64,000 nucleotides of DNA from an uncultured Verrucomicrobiota bacterium (GTDB lineage: Bacteria > Verrucomicrobiota > Verrucomicrobiia > Opitutales > UBA9783), in the NCBI GenBank assembly GCA_902495005.1, contig CABUVL010000001.1, positions 62,001-126,000 of the forward strand. The letters are read 5' to 3'. Shown here one piece after another: positions 8,697-17,238 of this stretch. Each line of letters opens with the position of its first letter. The first letter of the stretch is position 1. A program made the position numbers and the translations under genes. The notes below the pieces were generated by a model. It was not told where the DNA came from. It did not search any database and saw nothing but the letters and a program-made list of their open reading frames with translations.

Positions 8697-9572
8697 ATGA
8701 ATGCTTACAAACTACTCGAAGGACGCGCGGTCGCCGATAAAATTTTACAGGAGGTACAAGCACAAGTGCAAAAAATACGCACGCGGCCTCCTCACGTGAC
8801 TTTTTTACGCGTGGGCAACGATGGCGCGTCTATTTCGTACGTCGCACAGAAAGAAAAAACGGCTCAACGTGTGGGCATTACAAGCGACTTGAAAGTCTTT
8901 GATCCCCAAACAACGACCGAAGAACAATTAATTCGAGAGATCAAAGCGCTCAACGAAGATCCCAAGGTCGACGGCATTCTCGTTCAAGCCCCCTTGCCTT
9001 CCCACATGGATTTTGTAAAAGTCTGCAATACGATCCATCCTTGCAAGGATGTGGACGGCTTCAGTGCAGAAAATTTAGGTCGACTGCTCCAAGAAAAGGA
9101 GGGCCTTATGCCATGCACCCCCGCCGGGATTATCGAAATGCTCAAATTTTATGAGCTGTCCCCGGCCGGCAAACACGTGGTGCTCGTCAATCGCAGCCTC
9201 ATTGTGGGAAAGCCCCTGGCCATGCTCCTGGCGCGACACAACGACTGGGGCAATGCCACCGTAACCATCTGCCACTCGCACTCTGCAAGGCTCTCCGAGT
9301 TAACACGCCAGGCCGATATCCTCATTACCGCTTGCGGGAAACCCAATTACTTTGACGCACATTTCGTCAAAGAAAATGCCATCGTAATCGACGTCGGCAT
9401 TACACGCGTGCCCACAAACAACGCCAAGGGCTACACGCTCACAGGGGACGTCAACTTCGCTTCTGTGGCCCCGGTGGTTCAAGCGATTACCCCCGTCCCC
9501 GGCGGAGTAGGCCCATTGACCGTCGCTCGCCTAATGCACAACACCTTAAAGGCATTTACGCTTCTCCACTAA
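8697..9572 (+). CDS. folD: Bifunctional methylenetetrahydrofolate dehydrogenase/cyclohydrolase
   Basis: 291 residues, normal length. It interconverts 5,10-methylene-, methenyl- and 10-formyl-tetrahydrofolate in one-carbon metabolism. Seen: SYVAQKEK with the catalytic Lys (about residue 55), ILVQAPLP (about 100), the DVDGFS substrate motif (about 120), PCTPAGI, the nucleotide loop NRSLIVGKPLAML (about 165) and the C-terminal PVPGGVGPLT signature. The usual GRS of the NADP loop reads NRS here (Gly to Asn), a small oddity that may affect cofactor binding. It lies in a run with the pseudouridine synthase and an RDD protein. Confidence 0.95.
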   Translation: MNAYKLLEGRAVADKILQEVQAQVQKIRTRPPHVTFLRVGNDGASISYVAQKEKTAQRVGITSDLKVFDPQTTTEEQLIREIKALNEDPKVDGILVQAPLPSHMDFVKVCNTIHPCKDVDGFSAENLGRLLQEKEGLMPCTPAGIIEMLKFYELSPAGKHVVLVNRSLIVGKPLAMLLARHNDWGNATVTICHSHSARLSELTRQADILITACGKPNYFDAHFVKENAIVIDVGITRVPTNNAKGYTLTGDVNFASVAPVVQAITPVPGGVGPLTVARLMHNTLKAFTLLH

Positions 9573-9576
9573 GCCC

Positions 9577-10194
9577 ATGAACACGTTACTTACAATTTTA
9601 CTACCGCCCGCCAAAATTACCCATCGGATACTGGCGACACTGTGCGATCTCACACTCATCTTTTTCTTATGCGTATTCATTGTAGGCAAAGTTTGGCTCC
9701 CACTGTACCAAACAAACGCATTACTTCAATTTCGGCTTCTCATTGAAACTTATTCCAGTCAAATACAGTCGGGCAATTTCTTGGAATTCATTCAAGAGAT
9801 AACCAACAATCCCTCTCTCGTTGAGCTCTTTACGAATGTAGACCGCATCTTATTTTTAACCACGTGGATGTATTACCTCATCAATGCAATTTGCTTTAAA
9901 GGCGGCAGCCTCGGCAAACAAATCTTCAGCCTACGCGTACTAAAATTTTCATCATTGAGGCCCCCCAACTTCATGGATTACATCTTTCGTTCTGGCATTC
10001 AAACATTTTTGATGTTTACGATGTGGCCATTTTTAATGTGTTTTAACTTGTGCTGTGTGTGCATTTCACCCCTCCGCCGAGGAATCCACGATTGGTTTTG
10101 CCAAACTTACGTCGTGCATTTCGGGACGATGGAACAAATTCAGCAAAAAATTAGCGCGCAGGCGTCGTCCAATGACAAAATGTGCGAATCATAA
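9577..10194 (+). CDS. RDD family membrane protein
   Basis: 205 residues. The order is typical of RDD proteins: an N-terminal RILATLCDLTLIFF segment (the Arg-Asp-like start of TM1, about 17-30), a loop, a second TM near 110, the GGSLGKQIFSLRV motif (about 108-120) and a third TM before RRGIHDWFCQTYVV. RDD proteins are inner-membrane proteins of mostly unknown function; a few act in Na+/H+ antiport. It starts four bases after folD, suggesting co-transcription. The function is unassigned. Confidence 0.8.
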   Translation: MNTLLTILLPPAKITHRILATLCDLTLIFFLCVFIVGKVWLPLYQTNALLQFRLLIETYSSQIQSGNFLEFIQEITNNPSLVELFTNVDRILFLTTWMYYLINAICFKGGSLGKQIFSLRVLKFSSLRPPNFMDYIFRSGIQTFLMFTMWPFLMCFNLCCVCISPLRRGIHDWFCQTYVVHFGTMEQIQQKISAQASSNDKMCES

Positions 10195-10264
10195 TAAAAA
10201 TATTTTCACAGATAATAAGCTTTACTTTTGAGACAAAAAACAATCTTCTAATAGAGATCAAATT

Positions 10265-10366
10265 ATGGGAAACTTAAAGAAAAAACGGGTTTTAAAAATG
10301 AATAAACACAAGCGTCGCAAGCGGTCCAAATCCATTAGGCACCGGAAGCGGACGTGGTCCTTATAA
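10265..10366 (+). CDS. Tiny basic COX24/AURKAIP1-type protein, ribosome-associated
   Basis: 33 residues, half of them Lys or Arg. It begins [20 protein letters not shown] and continues as a basic tail ending WSL. The [16 protein letters not shown] core is the signature of the bacterial AURKAIP1/COX24 domain, related to mitochondrial mS38 and mycobacterial bS22, which sit on the small ribosomal subunit. It is common in Bacteroidota and PVC genomes. No strong ribosome site precedes it. Its last codons overlap the GTG used by the next frame at 10354. The identification rests on the core motif; the exact ribosomal position in this organism is inferred. Confidence 0.85.
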   Translation: MGNLKKKRVLKMNKHKRRKRSKSIRHRKRTWSL

Positions 10367-11094
10367 GTTTTAACGTGAACAATAGAACACATAAATATCC
10401 CCAAGCATCTTTTATTTCAAAAGATACCTTGTATGTGGGAGTTATGTTTGTTTTCTTGCTCATACAACTGGGGGTATTGGTTTATTTCTGTCACCATTAC
10501 CCCGTTAAAGAATGTCTTATTTCGACATTCAAAATTTGTAGGGATTACTTAGCGACACACGCTTTTTGGATGTTGTGTGCGGTTGTTTTTTTACCCACAT
10601 TTGGAGTGCCGATTACTCCATTTTTCATCTTGGCGGGCAGCGCATGGGGGATGCATGGAGGATTATTGTTTTGCCTCATAGGCATTGGATTAAATTTAGT
10701 CGTATCCTACTTTTTTTACCGGCACTGCTTAAACAAATTTTTATTCAGATTTCTCTTCAAGCGCTTTAATACCCAGAAGGAAAATGCGGTTCAATCTTAC
10801 CGATTTACAAAAAGTTTAAAATGGGCCATCCTTGTTCAAATGATTCCAACCCTGCCGTACGCCGTGCAAAATTATATTTTAGCGAGCCTTACTTGCGTTC
10901 ATTTTTCTCACTACTTGGGCATCTCATGGCTGTGTCAATTCATCTGGGCATGTGGCTTCGTCTGCGGTGGCAATGAATGGGGCCAAGGTCACGTGGGAGT
11001 CAAAGCTATTTTTCTGCTCGCCTGCCTCACGTGGATCACACATCGCGCCTACAAGCACTTGAAATCGCAAAATCATGCTAAGACCGTTCATTAA
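10354..11094 (+). CDS. DedA/TVP38/TMEM64 (SNARE-associated) family membrane protein
   Basis: Up to 246 residues from a GTG at 10354. An ATG at 10444 (residue 31) just before the first TM may be the real start, since the first 30 residues are polar and the GTG overlaps the small basic gene. It has several TM segments, with the family's re-entrant region [17 protein letters not shown] (about 84-100) and the later [12 protein letters not shown] segment. Relatives are bacterial membrane proteins in lipid or undecaprenyl-phosphate flipping and membrane homeostasis. Its end overlaps xseA by 20 bases. The specific role is unknown. Confidence 0.75.
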   Translation: MVLISFNVNNRTHKYPQASFISKDTLYVGVMFVFLLIQLGVLVYFCHHYPVKECLISTFKICRDYLATHAFWMLCAVVFLPTFGVPITPFFILAGSAWGMHGGLLFCLIGIGLNLVVSYFFYRHCLNKFLFRFLFKRFNTQKENAVQSYRFTKSLKWAILVQMIPTLPYAVQNYILASLTCVHFSHYLGISWLCQFIWACGFVCGGNEWGQGHVGVKAIFLLACLTWITHRAYKHLKSQNHAKTVH

Positions 11095-12418
11095 AGATGT
11101 CCTCGCGGTTCATGAATTATCTCAATGCATTAAGCAATTACTCAGGGACGCGTTTCCATTTGTGGCGGTATGCGGAGAGGTTTCAAATTTAAAAACCTCT
11201 AATGGCATTACTTACTTTACCCTAAAGGACGAGTACAGCCAAATCCCGGTCGTGTGCTTTCAATCGGATACGGCCCGATTTACCGTCGACTTAAGGGCGG
11301 GTAAAGCAATTATCGTCGAGGGAAAAATTGACGTTTACACGAAGACCGGCCGTTATCAACTGGTGGCCAAGCAGGTGCGAGCGGTAGGATACGGATATTG
11401 GCAACAACGTCTGGAACAATTAAAACAAAAATTGGCCGCAGAAGGCCTCTTCGACAGTGAACGTAAAAAGCCTTTGCCAATCCTTCCCAAGCACATAGCC
11501 GTCATTACATCGCGCGAAGGTGCCGCATTAAAAGATTTTTTAAGCATTCTTAAACGAAAAAATTGGGCCGGTCACGTCACCCTTTTTCACAGTTTGGTAC
11601 AGGGAGAAAAAGCGTCTGCTTCCATTATCAAAGCCCTCAAGCAAGCCAATAAAAATCCCTCCATTGATCTCATCGTTCTGATTCGGGGCGGAGGCAGTTT
11701 GGAAGATTTGTGGTGCTTTAACGAGGAAACACTGGTGCGCGCCTTAGCTCAGAGCAAGAAGGCGACGATTACCGGCATTGGTCATGAAATTGATTATACG
11801 TTGTGCGATTTTGCTTCCGATTGCCGCGTTGAAACCCCCACTGCAGCGGCCGAAAAGATTGCGAACGAATACCTCTCCTACCTCCAACAAATAAGAAATT
11901 TATCGGGACGCCTTAACACCTACACTCGCGTCCAATTGGCAAACTTCAAGCAACGCACGAGCACCTTGTCCCAGCGGTTAACGAGTTACTCAGCCCGCAA
12001 CAAAATTCAAAACTTACGGCATCAGCTGCGGCATTTACAAGAACAATTATTGCAATTGTATCGCAAGAAATTGTACGCCCATCAGTACAATTTTGCCATT
12101 TACTCCACCCGATTCAACTGTCTGTCCGTACGTTCCCACGTGCAAGCCGTTCACAAACAGTGGCAAGATTTATCTAAAAATTTAAATAAATTCTTTAAAA
12201 AGCAATTGGCTTCATCGCATCAACACGTCGAGGCACTGCAAACGAGACTTCACAATGTCAGTCTCGAATCGCAGTTAAACAAAGGCTTTATAGTTCCATT
12301 GGACATCAATACATTACAGCCAAAAGACATCAAACATTTTACGTCGGACACCCTCGTACCGATCCGTCACAAGTCTGGTAATTATTTCGTGCAAATTAAA
12401 TCGCCCATCCAATCATAA
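11075..12418 (+). CDS. xseA: Exodeoxyribonuclease VII large subunit
   Basis: 447 residues. An N-terminal OB-fold (about 15-105; CGEVSNLKTSNGITYFTLKD) binds DNA. The central catalytic domain has RGGGSLEDLWCFNEE (about 206) and GIGHEIDYTLCDFASDCRVETPTAAAE (about 232-258). Long coiled-coil helices (about 270-400) wrap the small subunits. Exo VII degrades single-stranded DNA from both ends. The partner XseB is encoded far away at 61584-61850, whereas many genomes keep the pair adjacent. The gene overlaps the DedA-like gene upstream. Confidence 0.95.
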   Translation: MLRPFIKDVLAVHELSQCIKQLLRDAFPFVAVCGEVSNLKTSNGITYFTLKDEYSQIPVVCFQSDTARFTVDLRAGKAIIVEGKIDVYTKTGRYQLVAKQVRAVGYGYWQQRLEQLKQKLAAEGLFDSERKKPLPILPKHIAVITSREGAALKDFLSILKRKNWAGHVTLFHSLVQGEKASASIIKALKQANKNPSIDLIVLIRGGGSLEDLWCFNEETLVRALAQSKKATITGIGHEIDYTLCDFASDCRVETPTAAAEKIANEYLSYLQQIRNLSGRLNTYTRVQLANFKQRTSTLSQRLTSYSARNKIQNLRHQLRHLQEQLLQLYRKKLYAHQYNFAIYSTRFNCLSVRSHVQAVHKQWQDLSKNLNKFFKKQLASSHQHVEALQTRLHNVSLESQLNKGFIVPLDINTLQPKDIKHFTSDTLVPIRHKSGNYFVQIKSPIQS

Positions 12419-12692
12419 ATACGCAAGACTTCCCGTGTTCCTCATCAGTCACACGAACTCAGATGCCACAGGATCGTAGCACCCCTAGCTGCGATTGTCC
12501 GCAAGCTTGACCCGACTGCTTAGTACCTAAAACCAGGCGCTATGGGCATTGTTTTTTCCCAATCCGCCGGACGTCCCCAAGGAATCTTGGAATCATCCAA
12601 CGAGGCCGTTGTTTCCACTGTTTGCGAGCACCCGCTTAAGCACGTTACAATACTCAACAGGCAGAACAACGCTGTGTACCGAATTTGTTTTT

Positions 12693-14267
12693 TCATTTTT
12701 TCTTCAAGCAGTAAGTACTTTGTGTCAACGGAAGTAACTTATTCCGAAAAATCTTTTTATTGGCGGCTAAATACTCTAACAATTTAAAAATATTCTCGGT
12801 TTCATCCACACGATTTAACGCCTGTGCCAAGGCCTCTGCACTGAAGTATTGCCCCATGTGATCCGACAAGAAGCTCAACAATTGCTTTTGCAGATCGAGG
12901 AACTTGGCCGCCGCTTTTTTCCCCGCCTCAACCCCCGGTTGATTGTACGCATTGATGCGAACAAAACTGGCGTAAAATCCAACCGCACGCTCAAATAACG
13001 CAATCAGCGCACCCATACTTTGCGCGTTGAGGTGCTTTAGGGTAATTGTGATAGAGGGGCGATCTACTTCCGTCAACGCAAGCCGGGTGCCCAGCAAAAA
13101 TCCTTCCAAGAAATCTGCCGACGTTAATCCAGGTTCAACCTGTACATTTGATCCGTTGTGAGGCACTTGCACCTCAATAAACGTGACAAACGCATCGTCG
13201 AGCCCATCACGCAATTGTTGAACGTAAGCATGCTGATCCGTAGAGCCTTTATTGCCGTAAACCGTCAGTCCTTGATAAATCTTGCGCCCATCATTGGCAA
13301 ATTTTTTGCCCAACGACTCCATCACCAATTGTTGCAAATACCGCGGAAACAATACGAGCGCATCCTTGTAAGGCAAGACCACCATGTTGCGCTTTCCCGT
13401 TCCCTCCGTGCACGCGTACCACGACAGCGCCAACATCATCGCCGGGTTTGTCAACACCTCCGTATTGCGCGTTAAGATATCCATCTCCGTGGCCCCCTGA
13501 ACGAGCGCACTGATGTCAATATTTTGCAAGGCCGCAGGCACCAGTCCAACGTTGCTGAACAAACTGGTTCGACCTCCGACCCAATCCCACATCGGGAAAC
13601 GCGCCAACCAACGCTCTTCTTGCGCCATGAGATCCAACTTACTTCCCTCACAAGTGATGGCAACGGCATGCTGATTGAACGGAATCTTCTGACGGGCAAA
13701 GGCGGCTTTTACCTCCATGAGGCCATTACGCGGCTCGGGCGTCCCTCCTGATTTCGAAGTAACAAGCACCAAGGTTTGTCCCAAATGCTTGTAAATTTTC
13801 TTTAAAGTCCTAAAAATGCCATCGGGATCCGTATTGTCGATAAACAGAGCGCGTAAGCCTTTTGATTTTCGGTCCAAGGCATCTGACAACAATTGTGGGC
13901 CCAAGGCAGAACCACCAATGCCGACACACAAGAGGTACTTAAAAGGCCCCTGTGAGCCCTGAATTTCTTGGTTGATAATTTTTTCCGTAAAAGTTCTCAC
14001 CTTCAACCAATTATCGTGCAATACCATATTGATATTTTGGTTGGGAGCCAATTGGAAATTTCTCAACCAATAATGGCCCACCATTCGCTTTTCATCGGGA
14101 TTTGCGATATTGCCCGCTTCCAAGGCTTCCATGTCGTTGAAGGCACGGACAATTTTGGACTGCATACTTTGGAAAAAATTTTCCTTAAATGGAACCTTGC
14201 TGGTATCCAACGATAATTTTAATGGATGTAAATAAACAAAAAACTTTTTAAACGTCTGCCAACTCAT
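12693..14267 (-). CDS. pgi: Glucose-6-phosphate isomerase
   Basis: 524 residues from the ATG of MSWQTF; an upstream in-frame start would add seven residues without merit. It interconverts glucose-6-P and fructose-6-P in the cytosol. Seen: CVGIGGSALGPQ (about residue 115), the phosphate-binding TSKSGGTPEPRN (about 168-179), MWDWVGGRTSLFSNVGLVP (about 225) and the GNKGSTDQHAYVQQ catalytic stretch (about 345). The C-terminal part after about residue 430 contains a small helical extension. It is monocistronic, divergent from the small heat-shock gene. Confidence 0.95.
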   Translation of the reverse strand: MSWQTFKKFFVYLHPLKLSLDTSKVPFKENFFQSMQSKIVRAFNDMEALEAGNIANPDEKRMVGHYWLRNFQLAPNQNINMVLHDNWLKVRTFTEKIINQEIQGSQGPFKYLLCVGIGGSALGPQLLSDALDRKSKGLRALFIDNTDPDGIFRTLKKIYKHLGQTLVLVTSKSGGTPEPRNGLMEVKAAFARQKIPFNQHAVAITCEGSKLDLMAQEERWLARFPMWDWVGGRTSLFSNVGLVPAALQNIDISALVQGATEMDILTRNTEVLTNPAMMLALSWYACTEGTGKRNMVVLPYKDALVLFPRYLQQLVMESLGKKFANDGRKIYQGLTVYGNKGSTDQHAYVQQLRDGLDDAFVTFIEVQVPHNGSNVQVEPGLTSADFLEGFLLGTRLALTEVDRPSITITLKHLNAQSMGALIALFERAVGFYASFVRINAYNQPGVEAGKKAAAKFLDLQKQLLSFLSDHMGQYFSAEALAQALNRVDETENIFKLLEYLAANKKIFRNKLLPLTQSTYCLKKK

Positions 14268-14316
14268 AAGAATGTCTAAGAATAACAATCTTTTTTTATT
14301 TTTTGCAATACAAGGA

Positions 14317-14345
14317 TTGACTTTTTTTATAACGATTCGTAAGAT
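14317..14345 (+). promoter_or_regulatory. Sigma70-type promoter of the small heat-shock gene
   Basis: TTGACT (14317-14322), a 17-base spacer and TAAGAT (14340-14345). The predicted start site (about 14352) is within two bases of the ATG at 14354, and no Shine-Dalgarno sequence lies between. If used, the message would be leaderless. No CIRCE-type inverted repeat is visible. Confidence 0.5.
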
Positions 14346-14353
14346 TTAAAAGT

Positions 14354-14860
14354 ATGAAGAACTTCCACAAAAGTATTTTAGTACTTTGTGCAAGCTTTGG
14401 GGCAGTGTTGTCAACCTTGCAAGCCAAGAAGTTGCCCGCCCCGCAGTTTGACAAATTTGACCATGATCCCATGGAGTGCTTGTTTAAAGACAGTGTTGCC
14501 TTTATGCATCATTTCCTCTCTCAAGATGACTACGGACCACGTCCCCAAAAATTCTTGCGTTGGATGGAATGCAAAAAGACGTACTGCCTCGAGGTTGCCA
14601 TTCCAGGTGCCGATAAAGACGATGTAAAAATCTCTGCAGATGAAAATCTGTTAAGAATTGAAGCAGAGGTAGAGCGTCTCGGCTTCTGTCGCGAAAAAGA
14701 TGGCGAAAATCAAAAGTCAAAACGCCATTTTCAGTTTGCAACCTTACTTCCTCGTGATGGTCAAATTGACAAACTGGAAGCCAGCATGAAAAACGGTCTT
14801 TTGCTTCTCACCTTGCCAAAAGTTGATAAGCCAGAGGCAAAAATCATTCAAGTTAAGTAA
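14354..14860 (+). CDS. Exported Hsp20/alpha-crystallin small heat-shock protein
   Basis: 168 residues. The first 24 form a signal peptide (KSILVLCASFGAVLSTLQA, cleavage before KKLP). Residues about 68-165 are an alpha-crystallin domain: YCLEVAIPGADKDDVKIS near the start, then EAEVERLG and the conserved C-terminal strand GLLLLTLPK with an IIQV tail in place of the IxI motif. Small heat-shock proteins are holdases that keep unfolding proteins soluble, usually in the cytosol. An export signal would place this one in the periplasm or outside. The gene stands alone with its own promoter and terminator. Confidence 0.85.
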   Translation: MKNFHKSILVLCASFGAVLSTLQAKKLPAPQFDKFDHDPMECLFKDSVAFMHHFLSQDDYGPRPQKFLRWMECKKTYCLEVAIPGADKDDVKISADENLLRIEAEVERLGFCREKDGENQKSKRHFQFATLLPRDGQIDKLEASMKNGLLLLTLPKVDKPEAKIIQVK

Positions 14861-14890
14861 TTGTAGTTATTCATTTTATTTTCATAATGC

Positions 14891-14920
14891 AGAGAAGGAA
14901 CCTTACGAGGTTCCTTCTCT
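14891..14920 (+). terminator. Rho-independent terminator after the small heat-shock gene
   Basis: A perfect 12-bp stem (AGAGAAGGAACC / GGTTCCTTCTCT) with a six-base loop, 31 bases past the stop. The following T tract is weak (GTTATTT). Confidence 0.75.
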
Positions 14921-15319
14921 GTTATTTAAGCGAGGGCATCATTATTTTTGCACCCTCCGCAAACTTCACGCGTTTTTAGAACTGATCGTCAGGCCAAACC
15001 CTAACGAGAGGGTCAAAGTCCCATCAGCCCAAAAAAGAATGTCAGCTAAATGGCTTTTTCTCAGATGACCATTTTCCCTAAAAAATCAAACGCCCCCATC
15101 GTTTGCACCGCAACATAGCATTCAACGTACAACGCTTGTCTACCCCACAGATTAAATGAAACGCCCTCTAGGTATGCATAAGCTGCTTTAGATAACGTAT
15201 AAAGCACATGCCTATTTACCGGCGTTAATTCGCCTCCCGACAATTTCGTTTCTCGACCACAGCACAGTTATACGAGCGGCCCGATCTTTTCTAAAATAAG
15301 TCTAATGTAAATCTTACGC
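14921..15319. other. Intergenic stretch between two convergent genes
   Basis: About 400 bases. A 60-codon minus-strand frame (15061-15243) just downstream of fliP has no recognisable family; it is not FliQ. Nothing else is seen. Confidence 0.35.
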
Positions 15320-16045
15320 TCAATGGGAAAAACTCTTGACCAACGATTGCACAATGAGCGACCATCCATCCACCAAAACAAACAATAAGATTTTAAACGG
15401 CAACGACAAAATCGCCGGAGGCATCATCATCATACCCATCGCCATTAAAGTTGAAGCCACGAGGAAGTCTATGAGTAAAAATGGGATAAAAATCATAAAA
15501 CCCATTTGAAAAGCCGTCCGCAGTTCACTTAAAATGAAAGCGGGGATCACGATACTCAGCGACAACGATTCTGGCCGTTCATGGGCGGTGGCAGGCTGCG
15601 CCAAATGTAAGAAAAACTCCAGGTCCTTTTCACGCGTCTGTTCCAACATAAAACGTTTCAAATGCACCGAACCCAATTCAATAGCCTCCTGCGTATTAAT
15701 TTTCTTTTCATTGTATGGCACAACGGCCTCCTCATAAATACGCTTGCCAACCGGCGCCATCAAAAACACGCTCAAAAAAAAGGCCAGGCCGATGAGGATT
15801 TGATTAGACGGATTAGAGCCCAAACCAAGTGCATTTCGGGTAAAACTCAGTACAATGACAATGCGCGTAAAACTGGTGGTTAACATTACAATCGAAGGCC
15901 CCAACATGAGTAATGTCATGAGTAAGACCAATTGAATACCGGGCAGCCAATCGTTAATGGGCCCTTGCGGCAATTGTATCTGTATACTAGAAGGTAGGTT
16001 CATACCGGTAACTTTTACAGTATCCGCAATCACCTCCACGGGCAA
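15320..16045 (-). CDS. fliP: Flagellar type III export apparatus protein FliP
   Basis: 241 residues. FliP forms the core of the export gate in the inner membrane with FliQ and FliR. Seen: a short N-terminal periplasmic part, TM1 (about 36-55, QLVLLMTLLMLGPSIVMLTT), then SFTRIVIVLSFTRNALG (about 56-72), which is the family signature, a second TM, a hydrophilic periplasmic loop (about 108-150) and the C-terminal pair of TMs (SIVIPAFILSELRTAFQMGF and the MMMMPPAILSLPFKILLFVL region). The length is normal and no lesion is visible. The usual fliO, fliQ, fliR and flhB neighbours are absent. It stands alone here, with fliD 35 kb away. Confidence 0.93.
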   Translation of the reverse strand: MPVEVIADTVKVTGMNLPSSIQIQLPQGPINDWLPGIQLVLLMTLLMLGPSIVMLTTSFTRIVIVLSFTRNALGLGSNPSNQILIGLAFFLSVFLMAPVGKRIYEEAVVPYNEKKINTQEAIELGSVHLKRFMLEQTREKDLEFFLHLAQPATAHERPESLSLSIVIPAFILSELRTAFQMGFMIFIPFLLIDFLVASTLMAMGMMMMPPAILSLPFKILLFVLVDGWSLIVQSLVKSFSH

Positions 16046-16307
16046 GGCTATTATTTAAGAAAAAGATCGCTGTTGAATAAGCTTATGGCAAACAAGAGAA
16101 AGTCTAAGCACGTTTTGGGAGCGATCCCCAAAAGCAACAGTAACGCCGCCGGGAGCGATTCGATGTCCGTAGAGACAATAAACAATTCCCTCAAAAACAA
16201 TGCACAACATGATCGTCAACTGTGAGGGCGAACTCCCCAAAAAGAGGTTATTTTACTGACAAACAAATAATTTCTCAATAGTATAATTGTTTTAGGCCAT
16301 AAACATC

Positions 16308-17120
16308 ATGAATAAGACAGTTAAAAAACTATCACAACTTTGTATCTTGTTAATCACGAGCTCACTTCATGCAAACCTCATAGAGTTGCGCATAAAGGAA
16401 AGTGATCTAAAAAATACAAATACCGTAACGGCCGATGATGTTAGCAATGTATTAAAACGAAAACACAAAATGCGCGATCACATTGCTACAATTATACTCC
16501 CAGATTCAATTCAAGTCATTGGAGAAGGCGCATTCGCAGCGTGTAACAACTTAAAAAGCATTTCGTTTCACAACGTACAATTCATTGAGGACCGTGCCTT
16601 TTGGTACTGCAGCCAATTAAGTTGCATCGACCTTCCGAGAGCACAAGCTATTGGTGAGTCTGCTTTTGCGTTCTGTCAAGCGCTGAGTGATGCACAACTT
16701 CCAAGCGCACAGTGTCTTAATAAATTTGCATTTTTACACAGCGCGTTAAAATACATCGAACTCCCGAACGTTGTATCCATTGGAGGAGGCTGCTTTGCCT
16801 ATTGTCCTTTAAATAGCATCGATTTGCCAAAAGTACGATCTATTGAAGATCACGCATTTTGGTCATGTGCCTCGTTAAACCGCATTGCACTCCCATCCAT
16901 ACAATCCATGGGTGGAGCAGCTTTCGCCCACTGTAAGCACCTACAGCACGTTGAAATGCCAAGCATTCAATCCATCGGAACGCAGGTATTTTGGGGATGC
17001 AGCGAATTAAATAGCATTGAACTCCCAAGCACGGCCCTGAAGAATCAGAATAAGAGTACACTCCTTAAACAACTTTGGGCACCGTCTAATTGTAAGATCA
17101 TCCTCCTCAAAAAAGAGTAA
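16308..17120 (+). CDS. Secreted BspA-type leucine-rich-repeat protein (1 of 3)
   Basis: 270 residues. A signal peptide (about 1-23, ends TSSLHA) is followed by about eight LRR_5 repeats of about 22 residues, of the kind SIEDHAFWSCASLNRIALPS (consensus IGxxAFxxCxxLxxIxLPxxxx). BspA-like LRR proteins are surface or secreted proteins, often adhesins in host-associated bacteria; the ligand here is unknown. TATAAT lies at 16283-16288, about 20 bases before the start. It is the first of three paralogues in the same direction. The export route and anchoring are not evident: no C-terminal sorting motif is visible. Confidence 0.8.
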   Translation: MNKTVKKLSQLCILLITSSLHANLIELRIKESDLKNTNTVTADDVSNVLKRKHKMRDHIATIILPDSIQVIGEGAFAACNNLKSISFHNVQFIEDRAFWYCSQLSCIDLPRAQAIGESAFAFCQALSDAQLPSAQCLNKFAFLHSALKYIELPNVVSIGGGCFAYCPLNSIDLPKVRSIEDHAFWSCASLNRIALPSIQSMGGAAFAHCKHLQHVEMPSIQSIGTQVFWGCSELNSIELPSTALKNQNKSTLLKQLWAPSNCKIILLKKE

Positions 17121-17184
17121 TACTGGAATATTTTCTAATAAAATCACTAATGCTCCGAAAACTTTCCCTTATTCAATTATTGTA

Positions 17185-17213
17185 TTGTCTACCATAAACT
17201 AATAACATAGAAT
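17185..17213 (+). promoter_or_regulatory. Putative promoter of the second LRR gene
   Basis: TTGTCT (17185-17190), 17-base spacer, TAGAAT (17208-17213), 25 bases before the ATG at 17239. This suggests that the LRR genes are transcribed separately rather than as one operon. Confidence 0.4.
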
Positions 17214-17238
17214 ATGAAGGGTTAAGCTGAATAATTCT

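Noticed and set aside
15061..15243. 60-codon minus-strand frame just after fliP, tested as FliQ
   Set aside because: The hydrophobic pattern and length do not fit FliQ or any other export gate protein.
16055..16240. 61-codon minus-strand frame upstream of fliP, tested as FliO or FliN
   Set aside because: No FliO or FliN signature; perhaps a decayed fragment, but not supported.
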